NCBI RefSeq assembly: GCF_004342485.1 | Contig: NZ_SMBU01000020.1 | Span: forward strand, 1 to 64,000 | Reading direction: 5' to 3' | DNA from: Roseateles saccharophilus | GTDB taxonomy: Bacteria; Pseudomonadota; Gammaproteobacteria; Burkholderiales; Burkholderiaceae_C | Length of the DNA stretch: 64,000 nucleotides | Shown: positions 49,380 to 58,980 of the stretch, piece by piece | Position numbering within the stretch: position 1 is the first letter of the stretch | How the letters are laid out: every line of letters begins with the position of its first letter | Notes under the pieces: generated by a model | Seen by the model: only the letters and a program-made list of their open reading frames with translations | The model's database searches: none | Told to the model about the DNA's origin: nothing | Program-made: the position numbers and the translations under genes

Positions 49380-50531
49380 TCAACCGCGCGCGGCGTAGAA
49401 GTCGATCCAGGCCGCCTGGAACGCCGGCTCGGAGAAGCGCTGCACCGCAACCATGGCCTGCTGGGCCATACGAGGCAACCGAGCGGCGTCCTGCGTCACC
49501 CGGACCAACCCGCGCGCCAGGCCCTCTACGCTGCGCTCAACGAACCAGCCCTCTTCGCCATCCTGCACATAGTCCTCGGTCCCATGCAGGCCCTGACTGA
49601 CCAGCACCGGCAAGCCCGCCGCGCTGGCCTGCAATGCCGCTAGCGAAAAGGTCTCGTAGGCCGAGGGCAGCGTGAACGCATCGCTGGCCCACAGGAAGGG
49701 CCGCACATCCTTCTGCAAGCCGGCAAACACCAGTCTGCCTGCCACACCTGCCTGCCCGGCAAGTTCCTGATAACGCGCCACTTCGCCTGGCTGCCCGCCC
49801 ACCACCAGCACTTGCAACTGCCTCCGTTGCGCCGAGTCCAGCCGGCCCAGTGCAGTAATCAGCAGGCCCAACCCCTTGTGCTCGAAATTGCCCAGGGCCA
49901 CGAAACTCAGTACCAGTGCGCCCGGCTCGAGGCCCAGCTCGGCACGCCGGCCAATCCGATCAAACTCCTCGGGCCGCTGAAAACCCGAAAGATCCACCGG
50001 ATTCGCCACTACCTTGACGCGCCCCTGCAACGCAGGGAACACCTGTTCCAGCCTGCGGGCAAGGCCCTTCGACGGTACCACCACCGCCTGAGCGCGCGCA
50101 AAGGCTCGCGCCTCCGTCCAGGCATTGAAGCGGTGGTTCAGCCAGCGCGCCCAGCGCCGCAGCGGCCCCACTCCCGCCTGGGCCCAATCGCCTGCCAGAT
50201 AGGCCGTGTGGCAGAAGTGCGCATACGACACCTGCGCGCCCGGCCATTGCCCCTGCGTGCATTGCACCTGCGTAGCAGCCGGCATCGCCGGCAGCAGCCT
50301 GCGCAACGCGCGAGCAGCCTGCCACTGGAAGACGAGGTAGCGCAACAGCACCGGTCCGCGCGGCAAGGCCACACGCACAACGCGCAGCCCCGGCTGCTCC
50401 GGCAGGTCGCACCCACCCGTCACCACGACGACCGGCCTCTGCCGGCACAGCGCCAGCGCCTGCAGCCGCACGCAGCTGCCCGCGGGGCTGCGGCGCTCCA
50501 CCGCCATGTCCACCAACACCAGCGGCGTCAT
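49380..50531 (-). CDS. Glycosyltransferase family 4
   Basis: A 383-residue GT-B transferase. The ATG at 50531 overlaps the upstream GT2 stop by 4 nt. Landmarks are V-V-V-P-S-K-G-L-A-R-R near 165-175, V-V-A-N-P-V-D-L-S-G-F near 190-200, F-V-A-L-G-N-F-E-H-K-G-L and the C-terminal P-S-A-Y-E-T-F-S-L-A-A-L-Q-A-S-A-A-G-L with the E-x7-type donor motif. Its position in the chain of overlapping transferase genes supports a role in the repeat unit. The gap to asnB upstream of it (49191-49379) has no gene. Confidence 0.9.
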   Translation of the reverse strand: MTPLVLVDMAVERRSPAGSCVRLQALALCRQRPVVVVTGGCDLPEQPGLRVVRVALPRGPVLLRYLVFQWQAARALRRLLPAMPAATQVQCTQGQWPGAQVSYAHFCHTAYLAGDWAQAGVGPLRRWARWLNHRFNAWTEARAFARAQAVVVPSKGLARRLEQVFPALQGRVKVVANPVDLSGFQRPEEFDRIGRRAELGLEPGALVLSFVALGNFEHKGLGLLITALGRLDSAQRRQLQVLVVGGQPGEVARYQELAGQAGVAGRLVFAGLQKDVRPFLWASDAFTLPSAYETFSLAALQASAAGLPVLVSQGLHGTEDYVQDGEEGWFVERSVEGLARGLVRVTQDAARLPRMAQQAMVAVQRFSEPAFQAAWIDFYAARG

Positions 50532-51388
50532 GCCCCTTCTCTCCAGCACACCAGCCCCTGCAAACGTCCCACCGTTGCAGCCACCGACTGGACCAGGCCC
50601 ACCAGCCCGTTGGGCCGCAGCACCAACCAGCTCATGGGCCCCACCAGGCCGCGCAACACCACCTTGTGGCTCAGGCGGTGCTTGCGGCACAGCGCTCCCC
50701 AACTGCGCGAGCGCGACAGCGAGAAGCGCCACTCACCGCGCAGCAACGACGCCTTGCGTGCACCAAAGGCATGGTGCACCCGGGCGTCAGCCAGGCGGTC
50801 GATGCGGGCTCCCTGGCCCAGCAATGACAACAGGAAGTCCGTCTCCTCGCCGGCACCGAACCACTGGCCCACGCCCAACCTCTCGTCGAAGCCTCCCACC
50901 TGCCGCGCCAGCGTCGTGCGCAGGAACAGCGCGATCGAGCTCGCGTCGCTGCCCTTGAACTGGCGCCAGGCCTCGAGCCGCAGCGGCGAGTCCAGCATCG
51001 GGTCTACCTTGTGCGTCTGCTCCACCCAACGGGCCACGACGCCATCGAGCACCGGCTCGGCCCGAACCCGAGCCAGCACCCGCACCAGCGTGTCGGACTC
51101 ATACCAGCAGTCGTCGTCCGGAAGCGCTATCCATTCGCCCTTCGCCACCGCGATACCGGCATTTCGCGCAGCCGACAGATTGGGACGCGACAGCCGCAGA
51201 TGCTGCACCTGCCAACCCGCCTGCAAAGCGCGCTGCACGAAAGGCCGCACCCGGTCGTCGGGGTTCTGGTCCACCACGATGAGCTCGAAATCCTGGCAGG
51301 TCTGGGCCTCCAGCGAATCCAGCAGCCGGCCGATCTCGTCGACGCGGCCGTAGGTGGCGAGGATGAGGCTGAAGATCGGCGAGCCCAA
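50528..51388 (-). CDS. Glycosyltransferase family 2
   Basis: A 286-residue GT-A fold transferase. The N terminus I-F-S-L-I-L-A-T-Y-G-R and the E-L-I-V-V-D-Q-N-P-D-D segment match GT2; the metal-binding D-D-D-C-W is near residue 90. The start is a TTG at 51388 preceded by AAGGGAG at about six nt, which decides it since no ATG is in range. The gap to the upstream GT2 gene is 11 bp and the stop overlaps the next GT4 gene. Confidence 0.9.
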   Translation of the reverse strand: MGSPIFSLILATYGRVDEIGRLLDSLEAQTCQDFELIVVDQNPDDRVRPFVQRALQAGWQVQHLRLSRPNLSAARNAGIAVAKGEWIALPDDDCWYESDTLVRVLARVRAEPVLDGVVARWVEQTHKVDPMLDSPLRLEAWRQFKGSDASSIALFLRTTLARQVGGFDERLGVGQWFGAGEETDFLLSLLGQGARIDRLADARVHHAFGARKASLLRGEWRFSLSRSRSWGALCRKHRLSHKVVLRGLVGPMSWLVLRPNGLVGLVQSVAATVGRLQGLVCWREGA

Positions 51389-51399
51389 GCTCAGCTCCC

Positions 51400-52146
51400 T
51401 TAAAACGCACGCCGCCGCAGGCGCCGGCGATATACCAGTTCGTGGAAGGCCCTTGCCAACGGATTGCCGCCGACGTGGCGGCGGCGTACCAGATGGTCCT
51501 CCGCAAAAGCCTTGTCGGCCTGCGCCGTGGACAGACTGCCCGCGTGCCGCCGAAAGGCCGCCACCTCATAGCCCAGGTAGACCGGCTCCGCCAGCCGCGC
51601 CAGCCGCAACCAGAGGTCGTAATCCATCGCGTATTTCAGGTCGGTATCGAAGCCGCCGGTCTGCAGAAAGAGCGCACGGTCGATGAACACCGACGGATGC
51701 CCGATGAAATTGCCTCGCAGTAGCCGTGAGCGCGAGTAGCGCGGCATCGCCCAGGTGTCGGGCACGAGGCTGCCATCGATGTCCGACGCGATACGGCCAA
51801 AAGCCCAACGCGCATGCGCCGCCAGCATCGCAGCCGTTGCTCGGGCGATCGCATCGCCACTCAGGTAGTAGTCATCGCCGTGCAGGTGGGCAATGACGTC
51901 GCCCGTGGCGAGTTGCACACCGACATTCATCGCGTTGGAGATGCCGCCGCGCACATCGGTCACCCAACGCACCGCACCCGTGGCCAAGCCAGGCAGGGCC
52001 TGAATGCGCTCCAACGTGCCATCGGTGGAGCCACCATCGACGAACACATGCTCGATCTCCACGCCCTGCTGCGCCTGCACCGAGGCAATGCACTGCGCGA
52101 TATGGGGTTCGCTGTTCCAGCAGCAGGTAATGACGGAAATCTTCAT
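51400..52146 (-). CDS. Glycosyltransferase family 2
   Basis: A 248-residue GT-A transferase of the compact WcaA/colanic type. It begins K-I-S-V-I-T-C-C-W-N-S-E, has H-V-F-V-D-G-G-S-T-D-G-T near 33-44 and H-L-H-G-D-D-Y-Y-L-S near 88-97 (DxD-like). The region K-Y-A-M-D-Y-D-L-W-L-R-L matches the acceptor-side conserved element. The sugar is unknown. The 163 bp upstream, between it and wzy, is comparatively AT-rich and holds no gene I can support. Confidence 0.9.
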   Translation of the reverse strand: MKISVITCCWNSEPHIAQCIASVQAQQGVEIEHVFVDGGSTDGTLERIQALPGLATGAVRWVTDVRGGISNAMNVGVQLATGDVIAHLHGDDYYLSGDAIARATAAMLAAHARWAFGRIASDIDGSLVPDTWAMPRYSRSRLLRGNFIGHPSVFIDRALFLQTGGFDTDLKYAMDYDLWLRLARLAEPVYLGYEVAAFRRHAGSLSTAQADKAFAEDHLVRRRHVGGNPLARAFHELVYRRRLRRRAF

Positions 52147-52309
52147 TTGGAATCAACTGCAAACATCGAAACAGCGGGGACGCAGAGGCATATCGAATTC
52201 AACGGCGAATGCGGCAAAGAACGTACGAGCCATGAGCCAAGCACCTTTGCGATCTCTATAGGAGCCGCAAGCGCACCAGTTCCTTCGTATACACGGCGCC
52301 ATGCACTCA

Positions 52310-53737
52310 TCACGCGAACCGAGGTTGCCCGTAAGGTCGGGCATGCACCCGGGCGTCGACTACTTTTTGCCCGAACGGCGACAAGACGATCAGAAACCAA
52401 GCCAGATGAATGACTGTTTCACCGATGAACAAACCATCCAGTTGCAATGGCGCCTCACTCATTACACGGGCAAGAACGACCAGCGCCAAAGCCAGCGAAA
52501 CCCCCTTCGTGTAACGCGCCGCTCGCCAAGATGCCGCAAGCATGCAGTAGAGATACGCGAGCATTGAGACGCCGCCAAACAAGCCGGCACTGGAAAGACT
52601 CTGCATCAACTGGTTGTGTGCATGAAACGCAAACGGCATGCCGATACGAAAGCGGTGCAGAGGCCCCCAAGCGTCAGGGCCGTAGCCAAACCAGAAATCA
52701 TCCATCCAGGCACGCAACGCTTCGGCCCAAATAGAAGTCCGACCTGTCAGCGTTGACAACTCGCCCCCCATCTTTGTCGCAGCGAACTTACCGGCAAAGC
52801 GCTCGAAGTCGACGGCGACGATGAGCGTGAACATCACCAATACCAACGTCACGACGCCCAAAAGGAATGCTGGCTTGATTCGGCCCGTCTCGTCTCGACC
52901 ACGCCCGTAGACCGAAAGAATCAGGGCACACACGATTCCAGCCACCCAAACAGTCTTGGACTGAGCAAGTCCAAACACCGCGAGCAATGCAATCCAAGCC
53001 GGCACATCAAGCCATATGCGACCGAACGGCCTGTGATAGAGCATCAAGCCCATCAGCAGCGCCAGAGGGCCAATGCTGTTGGCGTTGGACCCCAAACCCC
53101 AGAGGCGAATCTTGAACCCAGGTATCCAGCCCGGATAGTCGGTCTGAACGGCCAGCGACGGCAGGAGCGCTGCCGCAGCAAGGCTGCCCAACATCAGCAA
53201 CAACAAAGCCAGCTTGAGTGAATCGAGCGAGCGCTCCATCCCCTCATCACGCGCCATAAAGAAGGCTACGAAGACTGCGATCGGGTAGTAGCTGTTATGA
53301 ACAAAAACAGGGTGCCCACCAAAGGCAGCAGAAAGCACATGAGTGGCAAAGAAATAGAGCAAAAACGCCACGAACAGTGCCTGACCGCCCAGTATTTCAT
53401 TGCTTCGATGGAGGCGACTCCGCATGAGCCGCGAAACGATCTTGGCGAAGCACACTGCCAGAATCAGCGCCGTCAGCGCTCGCGCCACTTGGCTTCCGCC
53501 CTCGCCGACCGAATTGACGCTCTGAATGTCGACGGCAGCAAATTTGAGATTGCGACCCGACAGCAAAGTGCTCATGCCAATACCCAAGCAGAGCATGACG
53601 GGCACCCAAGGCAACGTCCAACGTGCGAACCGGCTCTCGATGGAAAGAAAGGCGCCCTGCACAGCGATCAGCCCCAGCGCCGCGCCGAAGGCCAGCAGGC
53701 TGAAATAGGTCAGACCGAAAAGTTCTGCTGAGGTCAT
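52310..53737 (-). CDS. O-antigen ligase/polymerase-like protein (Wzy)
   Basis: A 475-residue polytopic membrane protein with about 11 hydrophobic segments, of the Wzy/WaaL (O-antigen ligase) family. A large periplasmic loop after the R-T-S-I-W-A-E-A-L-R segment (near 335) leads into H-A-H-N-Q-L-M-Q-S-L, the conserved H-N-x-Y/L-L-type motif of this family. Paired with the flippase and placed among glycosyltransferases, it most likely polymerises repeat units in the periplasm rather than ligating to LPS. Its ATG overlaps the flippase stop by 4 nt. The base composition is visibly lower in GC than in flanking genes. Confidence 0.85.
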   Translation of the reverse strand: MTSAELFGLTYFSLLAFGAALGLIAVQGAFLSIESRFARWTLPWVPVMLCLGIGMSTLLSGRNLKFAAVDIQSVNSVGEGGSQVARALTALILAVCFAKIVSRLMRSRLHRSNEILGGQALFVAFLLYFFATHVLSAAFGGHPVFVHNSYYPIAVFVAFFMARDEGMERSLDSLKLALLLLMLGSLAAAALLPSLAVQTDYPGWIPGFKIRLWGLGSNANSIGPLALLMGLMLYHRPFGRIWLDVPAWIALLAVFGLAQSKTVWVAGIVCALILSVYGRGRDETGRIKPAFLLGVVTLVLVMFTLIVAVDFERFAGKFAATKMGGELSTLTGRTSIWAEALRAWMDDFWFGYGPDAWGPLHRFRIGMPFAFHAHNQLMQSLSSAGLFGGVSMLAYLYCMLAASWRAARYTKGVSLALALVVLARVMSEAPLQLDGLFIGETVIHLAWFLIVLSPFGQKVVDARVHARPYGQPRFA

Positions 53738-55257
53738 CGCTTCTTGTCTCTCATATCCGGACCGAGAAACGCCAGCCAGCGGGCAGCACGCTCCGGCAGA
53801 CGATCCAGCAATTTAGCCAGCAACTGACGCAGTTCCGAGCTCACGAGCTGCGGGAAGGCGTGCAGCATGCCAAGAACGAATGGCAGCCCGATGGCAACCG
53901 CCACGACGAACCGTAAAGGTCCCGGCCAGGCTGCAAGGAGAAGGTCGAGGCCGGCGAGAGCCGCGCTCAGGGCCAGGCAAACCACCAGACCGCCACGCAG
54001 CGCTCGCCACAGGTCGCCGCCGCTCATGGCTCCGCGCTTGGCCGTGATGCGCATGACCACAGCCAGGCGCAATGCAAAAAAACCGCAGGCGGCCCAGGCG
54101 ACGGCTACGACGCTGTGCTGAGCTGCCCAGGCACAGAGAAGCGCCCAGCCCACGGCCATAGGCAGTTGGCTGCGCAGTTCGTCCGACGGACGTCCGGCGG
54201 TCCAAAGCAGCGGCGTACAAAGTCCGACCATCAGGAAAAAAGGCATGGCCAACGCCAACGGCGCACACACGGCGGCGGCGCCCTGCCATTTGGGCCCGTA
54301 CAGGGTCAGCACGAAGGGCTCCGCCAGCACGGCGGTAGCCACGAAGACAGGCGCCACAAACAGGGCCAACGCTGCGATAAGCCCGAGAAAGGCGGCCCTT
54401 GCAGCACTCCCTTCGTCGCGTTCGGTGACCCGCGACGCCGCTGAAAAGAACACGGGCTGAATGACACCGAGCAGGCTGGCGCTAGGGCTGTAGAGCAGGT
54501 TGTAGGTCTGGCTGTAGAGGCCCATGTCACGGCTTGGCAGCCATCGGCCGATGAAACTGCGGTCCACGTTGGCGATCAGCCAGTTGAGCAGATTGGTGGC
54601 GAGGACGACGCCGCCATACGAGCCTTGGCTTCGGGCATGTTCGTACCAGAACAGGGGCTTGATCGGGTGGCGAACTTGAGCGTAGGCGAACAGGCCGCCT
54701 AGTGCAGCCTGCACGCTCCACGCGGCTACCAGCGACCAGACCGCTTGACCTGCCAGCGCAAGCGGGATGCCGACAAGGACGAAACCGATGAAATAGCTGA
54801 GGATCTGTGAAAGCTGAAGCGCTCGGTAGTTCAGTTCACGCTTGAGCAGGTTCATGGCCGGCGCGGCCAGCGCGTTGATCAGGCACAAGACCGAAAGCAC
54901 CCGCACGACGCCGGCCGCGCGAGGTTCACCGAAGAAGCCGGCAATGGGGCCGGCCGCTAGCGCCACCATGGTCGCAACGGTGGACCCGAGAATGATTTGC
55001 CAGGTGAAGACGAAGCGGATGTCGCGCGAATCCACACTCGGCTTCTGAATCAGCCCATAGGCTAGGCCCACATCGGCAAAAAACAGGCTGAAGGTGATGA
55101 CCAACGTGCCGATGGCGAATACGCCATATTCGGTCGGCCCCAGCAACCTCGCCAGCACCACCTGGGCACCCATCTGAAGCACCATCCGAACGACGGTGCC
55201 TCCGGCCCCCCAGAAGACGGCCGAGATTGATCGTGCGGCCAGCCCAGCGTTGGACAT
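53734..55257 (-). CDS. Polysaccharide flippase (Wzx, MOP superfamily)
   Basis: A 507-residue polytopic protein with about 12-14 hydrophobic segments, of the MOP polysaccharide-transporter group. The start G-L-A-A-R-S-I-S-A-V-F-W-G-A-G-G-T-V, and L-A-R-L-L-G-P-T-E-Y-G-V-F near 34-47, are typical of the Wzx/WzxC-type branch. It should flip lipid-linked repeat units across the inner membrane. The 3' end overlaps wzy by 4 nt; the start shares one base with the fcl stop. Confidence 0.92.
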   Translation of the reverse strand: MSNAGLAARSISAVFWGAGGTVVRMVLQMGAQVVLARLLGPTEYGVFAIGTLVITFSLFFADVGLAYGLIQKPSVDSRDIRFVFTWQIILGSTVATMVALAAGPIAGFFGEPRAAGVVRVLSVLCLINALAAPAMNLLKRELNYRALQLSQILSYFIGFVLVGIPLALAGQAVWSLVAAWSVQAALGGLFAYAQVRHPIKPLFWYEHARSQGSYGGVVLATNLLNWLIANVDRSFIGRWLPSRDMGLYSQTYNLLYSPSASLLGVIQPVFFSAASRVTERDEGSAARAAFLGLIAALALFVAPVFVATAVLAEPFVLTLYGPKWQGAAAVCAPLALAMPFFLMVGLCTPLLWTAGRPSDELRSQLPMAVGWALLCAWAAQHSVVAVAWAACGFFALRLAVVMRITAKRGAMSGGDLWRALRGGLVVCLALSAALAGLDLLLAAWPGPLRFVVAVAIGLPFVLGMLHAFPQLVSSELRQLLAKLLDRLPERAARWLAFLGPDMRDKKR

Positions 55258-56201
55258 CAGGCCGGTGTAGTCGCGTTAACGCGTGCCCGGAAGTCTGCGT
55301 AAGCCAGCGCAACGCCCTCCCGCAACCCCGTGCGCGCCCGCCATCCCCGGCTGGCGAGCAGGCTCACGTCCATCAGCTTGCGCGGCGTGCCGTCGGGTTT
55401 GCCGGTGTCGAAGACGAGCTTCCCGGGGAAGCCGACGACTTCGCAGACGAGTTCAGCCAGTTGGCGGATCGTCACGTCCTCGCCCACACCGATGTTGGTC
55501 AGCACGTCGTCCGTACCGGCCTCCATCAGGTAGACGCAGGCGTCGGCCAGGTCGTCCACGTACAGAAATTCGCGCAGCGGCGTGCCTGTGCCCCAGACGA
55601 CGAGCTCGCCGTCGCCGCGTTGCTTGGCCTCGTGGGCCTTGCGGATCAGCGCGGGCAGCACATGGCTGCTCTGCAGGTCGTAGTTGTCGTTGGGGCCGTA
55701 GAGGTTGGTCGGCATCGCACTGACGTACTGCCGGCCGTACTGACGGTTGTAGCTTTCGCAGAGCTTGATGCCGGCGATCTTGGCGATGGCGTAGGGCTCG
55801 TTGGTGGGCTCCAGCGGTCCGGTGAGCAGGCTGTCTTCCTTGAGCGGCTGGGGGGCGAGCTTGGGGTAGATGCAGCTGGAGCCGAGGAACATCAGCCGCT
55901 GCACGCCCGCCAGATGCGCCCCGTGGATCAAGTTGGCCTCGATCATCAGGTTCTGGTACAGGAAGTCCGCGCGGTAGATGTTGTTGGCCTGGATGCCGCC
56001 GACCTTGGCCGCCGCGATGAAGATGTAGTCGGGCCGGTGCTCGGCCAGGAAGGCGTGGACGGCGGCCTGGTCGAGCAGGTCGAGTTCGGCGCGGCCCGCA
56101 GTGATGACGCTGGTGTAGCCGCCTTGCTGGAGGCGGCGCACCAGGGCCGAGCCGACCATGCCGCGGTGACCGGTGACGAAGATCTTGGCGTTCTTGTCCA
56201 T
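55257..56201 (-). CDS. fcl: GDP-L-fucose synthase
   Basis: Epimerises and reduces GDP-4-keto-6-deoxymannose to GDP-L-fucose. The start at 56201 gives 314 residues beginning [19 protein letters not shown]; the longer frame upstream runs into gmd in a different reading. The active-site segments are [12 protein letters not shown] and [13 protein letters not shown]. It is 14 bp downstream of gmd, the usual partner. Confidence 0.95.
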   Translation of the reverse strand: MDKNAKIFVTGHRGMVGSALVRRLQQGGYTSVITAGRAELDLLDQAAVHAFLAEHRPDYIFIAAAKVGGIQANNIYRADFLYQNLMIEANLIHGAHLAGVQRLMFLGSSCIYPKLAPQPLKEDSLLTGPLEPTNEPYAIAKIAGIKLCESYNRQYGRQYVSAMPTNLYGPNDNYDLQSSHVLPALIRKAHEAKQRGDGELVVWGTGTPLREFLYVDDLADACVYLMEAGTDDVLTNIGVGEDVTIRQLAELVCEVVGFPGKLVFDTGKPDGTPRKLMDVSLLASRGWRARTGLREGVALAYADFRARVNATTPA

Positions 56202-56215
56202 CGCTGCGCCGCCGC

Positions 56216-57337
56216 TCACTCGTTGTAGTCGTAGGCCTGGAAGCCGGCCAGCTTGACGAGGCTGTCGCGGCGGGCCGAGGTGTAGTCGGCCTGCACCATC
56301 TCGGCCACCAGCTCCTTGAGCGTGGTCTTCGGCGTCCAGCCGAGCTTTTCCTTGGCCTTGGTCGGGTCGCCCAGCAGGGTTTCGACTTCGGTCGGGCGGA
56401 AGTAGCGCGGGTCGACCTTGACGATGACGTCGCCGACCTTGCACTTGGCCTTGTTGCCGGTCACGGCCTTGACGATGCCGATCTCTTTCTCACCCTCGCC
56501 CTCGAAGGCGATGGTGATGCCGAGTTCGGCCGCGGCGAATTCGACGAACTGGCGCACGCTGTACTGCACGCCGGTGGCGATGACGAAGTCCTCGGGATTG
56601 TCCTGCTGCAGCATCATCCACTGCATCTCGACATAGTCCTTGGCGTGGCCCCAGTCGCGCAGCGCGCTCATGTTGCCGAGGTACAGGCAGTCCTGCAGGC
56701 CCAGCGCGATGCGGGCGATGGCGCGGGTGATCTTGCGGGTGACGAAGGTCTCGCCGCGCAGCGGGCTCTCGTGGTTGAAGAGCACGCCGTTGCAGGCGTA
56801 CATGCCGTAGGCCTCGCGGTAGTTGACCGTGATCCAGTAGGCGTACATCTTGGCCACCGCGTAGGGGCTGCGCGGGTAGAAGGGCGTGGTCTCCTTCTGC
56901 GGGATCTCCTGCACCAGGCCGTAGAGCTCGGAGGTGCTGGCCTGGTAGAAGCGGGTCTTTTTCGTCAGGCCGAGGATGCGGATGGCTTCCAGGATGCGCA
57001 GCGTGCCGATGCCGTCGGCATTGGCGGTGTACTCGGGCTCCTCGAAGGACACGGCCACATGGCTCATGGCGGCGAGGTTATAGATCTCGTCGGGCTGAAC
57101 CTGCTGGATGATGCGGATCAGGTTGGTCGAGTCCGTCAGGTCGCCGTAGTGCAGCTTGAAGCGCTGGTTGTCGACGTGCGGGTCCTGGTAGAGATGGTCG
57201 ATGCGGTCGGTGTTGAACAGGCTGCTGCGGCGCTTGATGCCGTGCACCTCATAGCCCTTGTTCAGCAACAGCTCGGCGAGGTAGGCGCCGTCCTGGCCGG
57301 TGACGCCGGTGATGAGGGCAACTTTGGGTTTCGACAT
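56216..57337 (-). CDS. gmd: GDP-mannose 4,6-dehydratase
   Basis: Removes water from GDP-mannose to give GDP-4-keto-6-deoxymannose. The 373 residues match Gmd: [15 protein letters not shown] (9-23), then [21 protein letters not shown] and [10 protein letters not shown] with the catalytic Y and K. GDP-mannose is expected from the ManC-type enzyme at 28 kb in the same locus. Fcl follows directly. Confidence 0.97.
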   Translation of the reverse strand: MSKPKVALITGVTGQDGAYLAELLLNKGYEVHGIKRRSSLFNTDRIDHLYQDPHVDNQRFKLHYGDLTDSTNLIRIIQQVQPDEIYNLAAMSHVAVSFEEPEYTANADGIGTLRILEAIRILGLTKKTRFYQASTSELYGLVQEIPQKETTPFYPRSPYAVAKMYAYWITVNYREAYGMYACNGVLFNHESPLRGETFVTRKITRAIARIALGLQDCLYLGNMSALRDWGHAKDYVEMQWMMLQQDNPEDFVIATGVQYSVRQFVEFAAAELGITIAFEGEGEKEIGIVKAVTGNKAKCKVGDVIVKVDPRYFRPTEVETLLGDPTKAKEKLGWTPKTTLKELVAEMVQADYTSARRDSLVKLAGFQAYDYNE

Positions 57338-57349
57338 CTGGATTAGGTA

Positions 57350-58039
57350 TCAGGGGTGGAGGGGCAGGCCGATCACGCGCTCGCGCAGCGCGGTCGGCAC
57401 GGCGCGGATCAGGCTCTGGATGAAGCCGGCATGGTTGGCGATGGCCTCGTCCATGTCCGGGTTGACGGAGGAGACGCGCACCAGCATGCCTTCGGGAATC
57501 TGCCGCTTGAGGCCGTAGCGCAGCGTGACGAGGCGGCGCTGCGTGTTGCTGATGGTGACCTCGTCGCCCATCAATACCCAGTAGGTCACCGGTTCGACCT
57601 GGCCGCCCAGCGTGGCCACGAGGTGCCGCACCGGGATGACGAAGCCCGGCGCCACCTCGAGCTGGCTGTCGCGGCCCCGTTCGACCTTCCAGCCCTGCGC
57701 GGCATAGCAGACGTCCGGAACGTGCACGGTGAGGCCGTCGGACTGATCGCCCCCGTAGGCCACCGACAGCGTGATGCGCACGCCGCGGCGGTTGACGTAG
57801 AAGCGCGTCAGCGTCTGGTTGTAGATCTTGTTGAGCATCGCCAGTTGGTCGGGCGGCGGCACGACCACGGCGCGCTGGGTATCTTCCATCCATTCGCCGA
57901 AGGCCTTGGGAAAGGCGTCTTCCAGCGAGAAGCCCGGATGCAGGTCCGACACATGGATGGTGGGCCGCGCCCAGCGTGCCAGCGCGGCGGTGGACAGCAT
58001 GCCGGCCAGCGCGACCAGCGCGGTGCGTCGGGTCTTCAT
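57350..58039 (-). CDS. epsI: EpsI family exosortase-associated protein
   Basis: A 229-residue exported protein of the EpsI family, found next to, or fused to, exosortases. Residues 1-22 are a signal-like segment (K-T-R-R-T-A-L-V-A-L-A-G-M-L-S-T-A-A-L-A). The mature part has W-M-E-D-T-Q-R-A-V, V-H-V-P-D-V-C-Y-A-A-Q-G-W-K-V (the conserved C-Y-x-x-Q-G-W element) and V-T-Y-W-V-L-M-G-D-E. The ATG overlaps the exosortase stop by 4 nt. Its precise function is unknown. Confidence 0.88.
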   Translation of the reverse strand: MKTRRTALVALAGMLSTAALARWARPTIHVSDLHPGFSLEDAFPKAFGEWMEDTQRAVVVPPPDQLAMLNKIYNQTLTRFYVNRRGVRITLSVAYGGDQSDGLTVHVPDVCYAAQGWKVERGRDSQLEVAPGFVIPVRHLVATLGGQVEPVTYWVLMGDEVTISNTQRRLVTLRYGLKRQIPEGMLVRVSSVNPDMDEAIANHAGFIQSLIRAVPTALRERVIGLPLHP

Positions 58040-58962
58040 GCGACACCGCCCTTGCCAACGCGCCGGTGCACGAAGTTGAACAGGTGGTCCACCGTCAGGA
58101 TGAGCACCAGCGCGACCAAGAAGAGCACCATGCCGGCAAAGCCATGCACGAAGCCCTGGCCGGCCTCGTCGCCGAAGTGGTAGGTGACGAGTACGAGGAT
58201 ACACACGCGCACGATGTTGGCGACGAAGGAGATGGGCACGATCAGCAGGGCCAGCGCGATGTTCCGCGCCGCGGCCTGGTAGTTCATGATGTTCATGTAC
58301 AACAGGCCCAGGGCTTCGAGCGTGAACATGGAGTTCAGGCCTGCGCAGGCATCGGCCACCAGCAGCTGGTAGGGCCCGACGGTGAGCACGACGCCGCTGC
58401 GCCCGATGGGGTAGCCGAACGCATACAGCAGGTTGCTGGCAACGGCGGACACCGCCGACTTCAGCGGCGTGGTGACGGCGATCACCAGCGTGGCTGGCAG
58501 CGGCACCATGAAGATCAGGAAGAACAGTGGGAACCACAGCAGCCGCACGCCGCACCCGCCCTTGAACAGCAGGATCAGGCCCGCCAGCAGCGGGATCAGC
58601 GAGCCCACCTCGAACATCAGCACCGCCTGCGAGCGACCGATGACGTAGAGCACGGCGCTGAGCAGCAGCCAGACGCTGGCCCAGCCGGGGCGCGGCTGCG
58701 CGGGCAGCGCGGCGAAGGCCTCGCGCTTCATGAACACCAGCCACAGCACGACGGCAAAGATGATGGGCCCGTGGCCCTGCTCGTCACGCGACCAGACGGT
58801 CTGCAGCAGGTCCTGTGTGGTGGGGCCGTACAGCGCCAGCAGTCCGATGAGCAGCGGCAGCAGCACGCGCCAGTCGGCCCCTGCGGGCACGGCCTGGCGC
58901 ACCGTATCGGCGACCCGGCGCATCACTGAGGCGGCCTGGCCGCCTTGGACATTGGTCTTCAC
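58036..58962 (-). CDS. xrtB: Exosortase B
   Basis: A 308-residue integral membrane protein with about eight hydrophobic segments. Exosortases are cysteine transpeptidase-like enzymes that process PEP-CTERM-type C-terminal signals. The expected catalytic set is visible: C206 in V-A-D-A-C-A-G-L-N-S, R252 in A-N-I-V-R-V-C, and H273 in F-V-H-G-F-A-G-M. It lies in the methanolan-type eps order with EpsI directly after, which points to the XrtB subfamily. The start is a GTG at 58962; an ATG at 58923 is possible. No PEP-CTERM substrate is in this window. Confidence 0.9.
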   Translation of the reverse strand: MKTNVQGGQAASVMRRVADTVRQAVPAGADWRVLLPLLIGLLALYGPTTQDLLQTVWSRDEQGHGPIIFAVVLWLVFMKREAFAALPAQPRPGWASVWLLLSAVLYVIGRSQAVLMFEVGSLIPLLAGLILLFKGGCGVRLLWFPLFFLIFMVPLPATLVIAVTTPLKSAVSAVASNLLYAFGYPIGRSGVVLTVGPYQLLVADACAGLNSMFTLEALGLLYMNIMNYQAAARNIALALLIVPISFVANIVRVCILVLVTYHFGDEAGQGFVHGFAGMVLFLVALVLILTVDHLFNFVHRRVGKGGVA

Positions 58963-58980
58963 CGCCGCTCACCGACGCGT

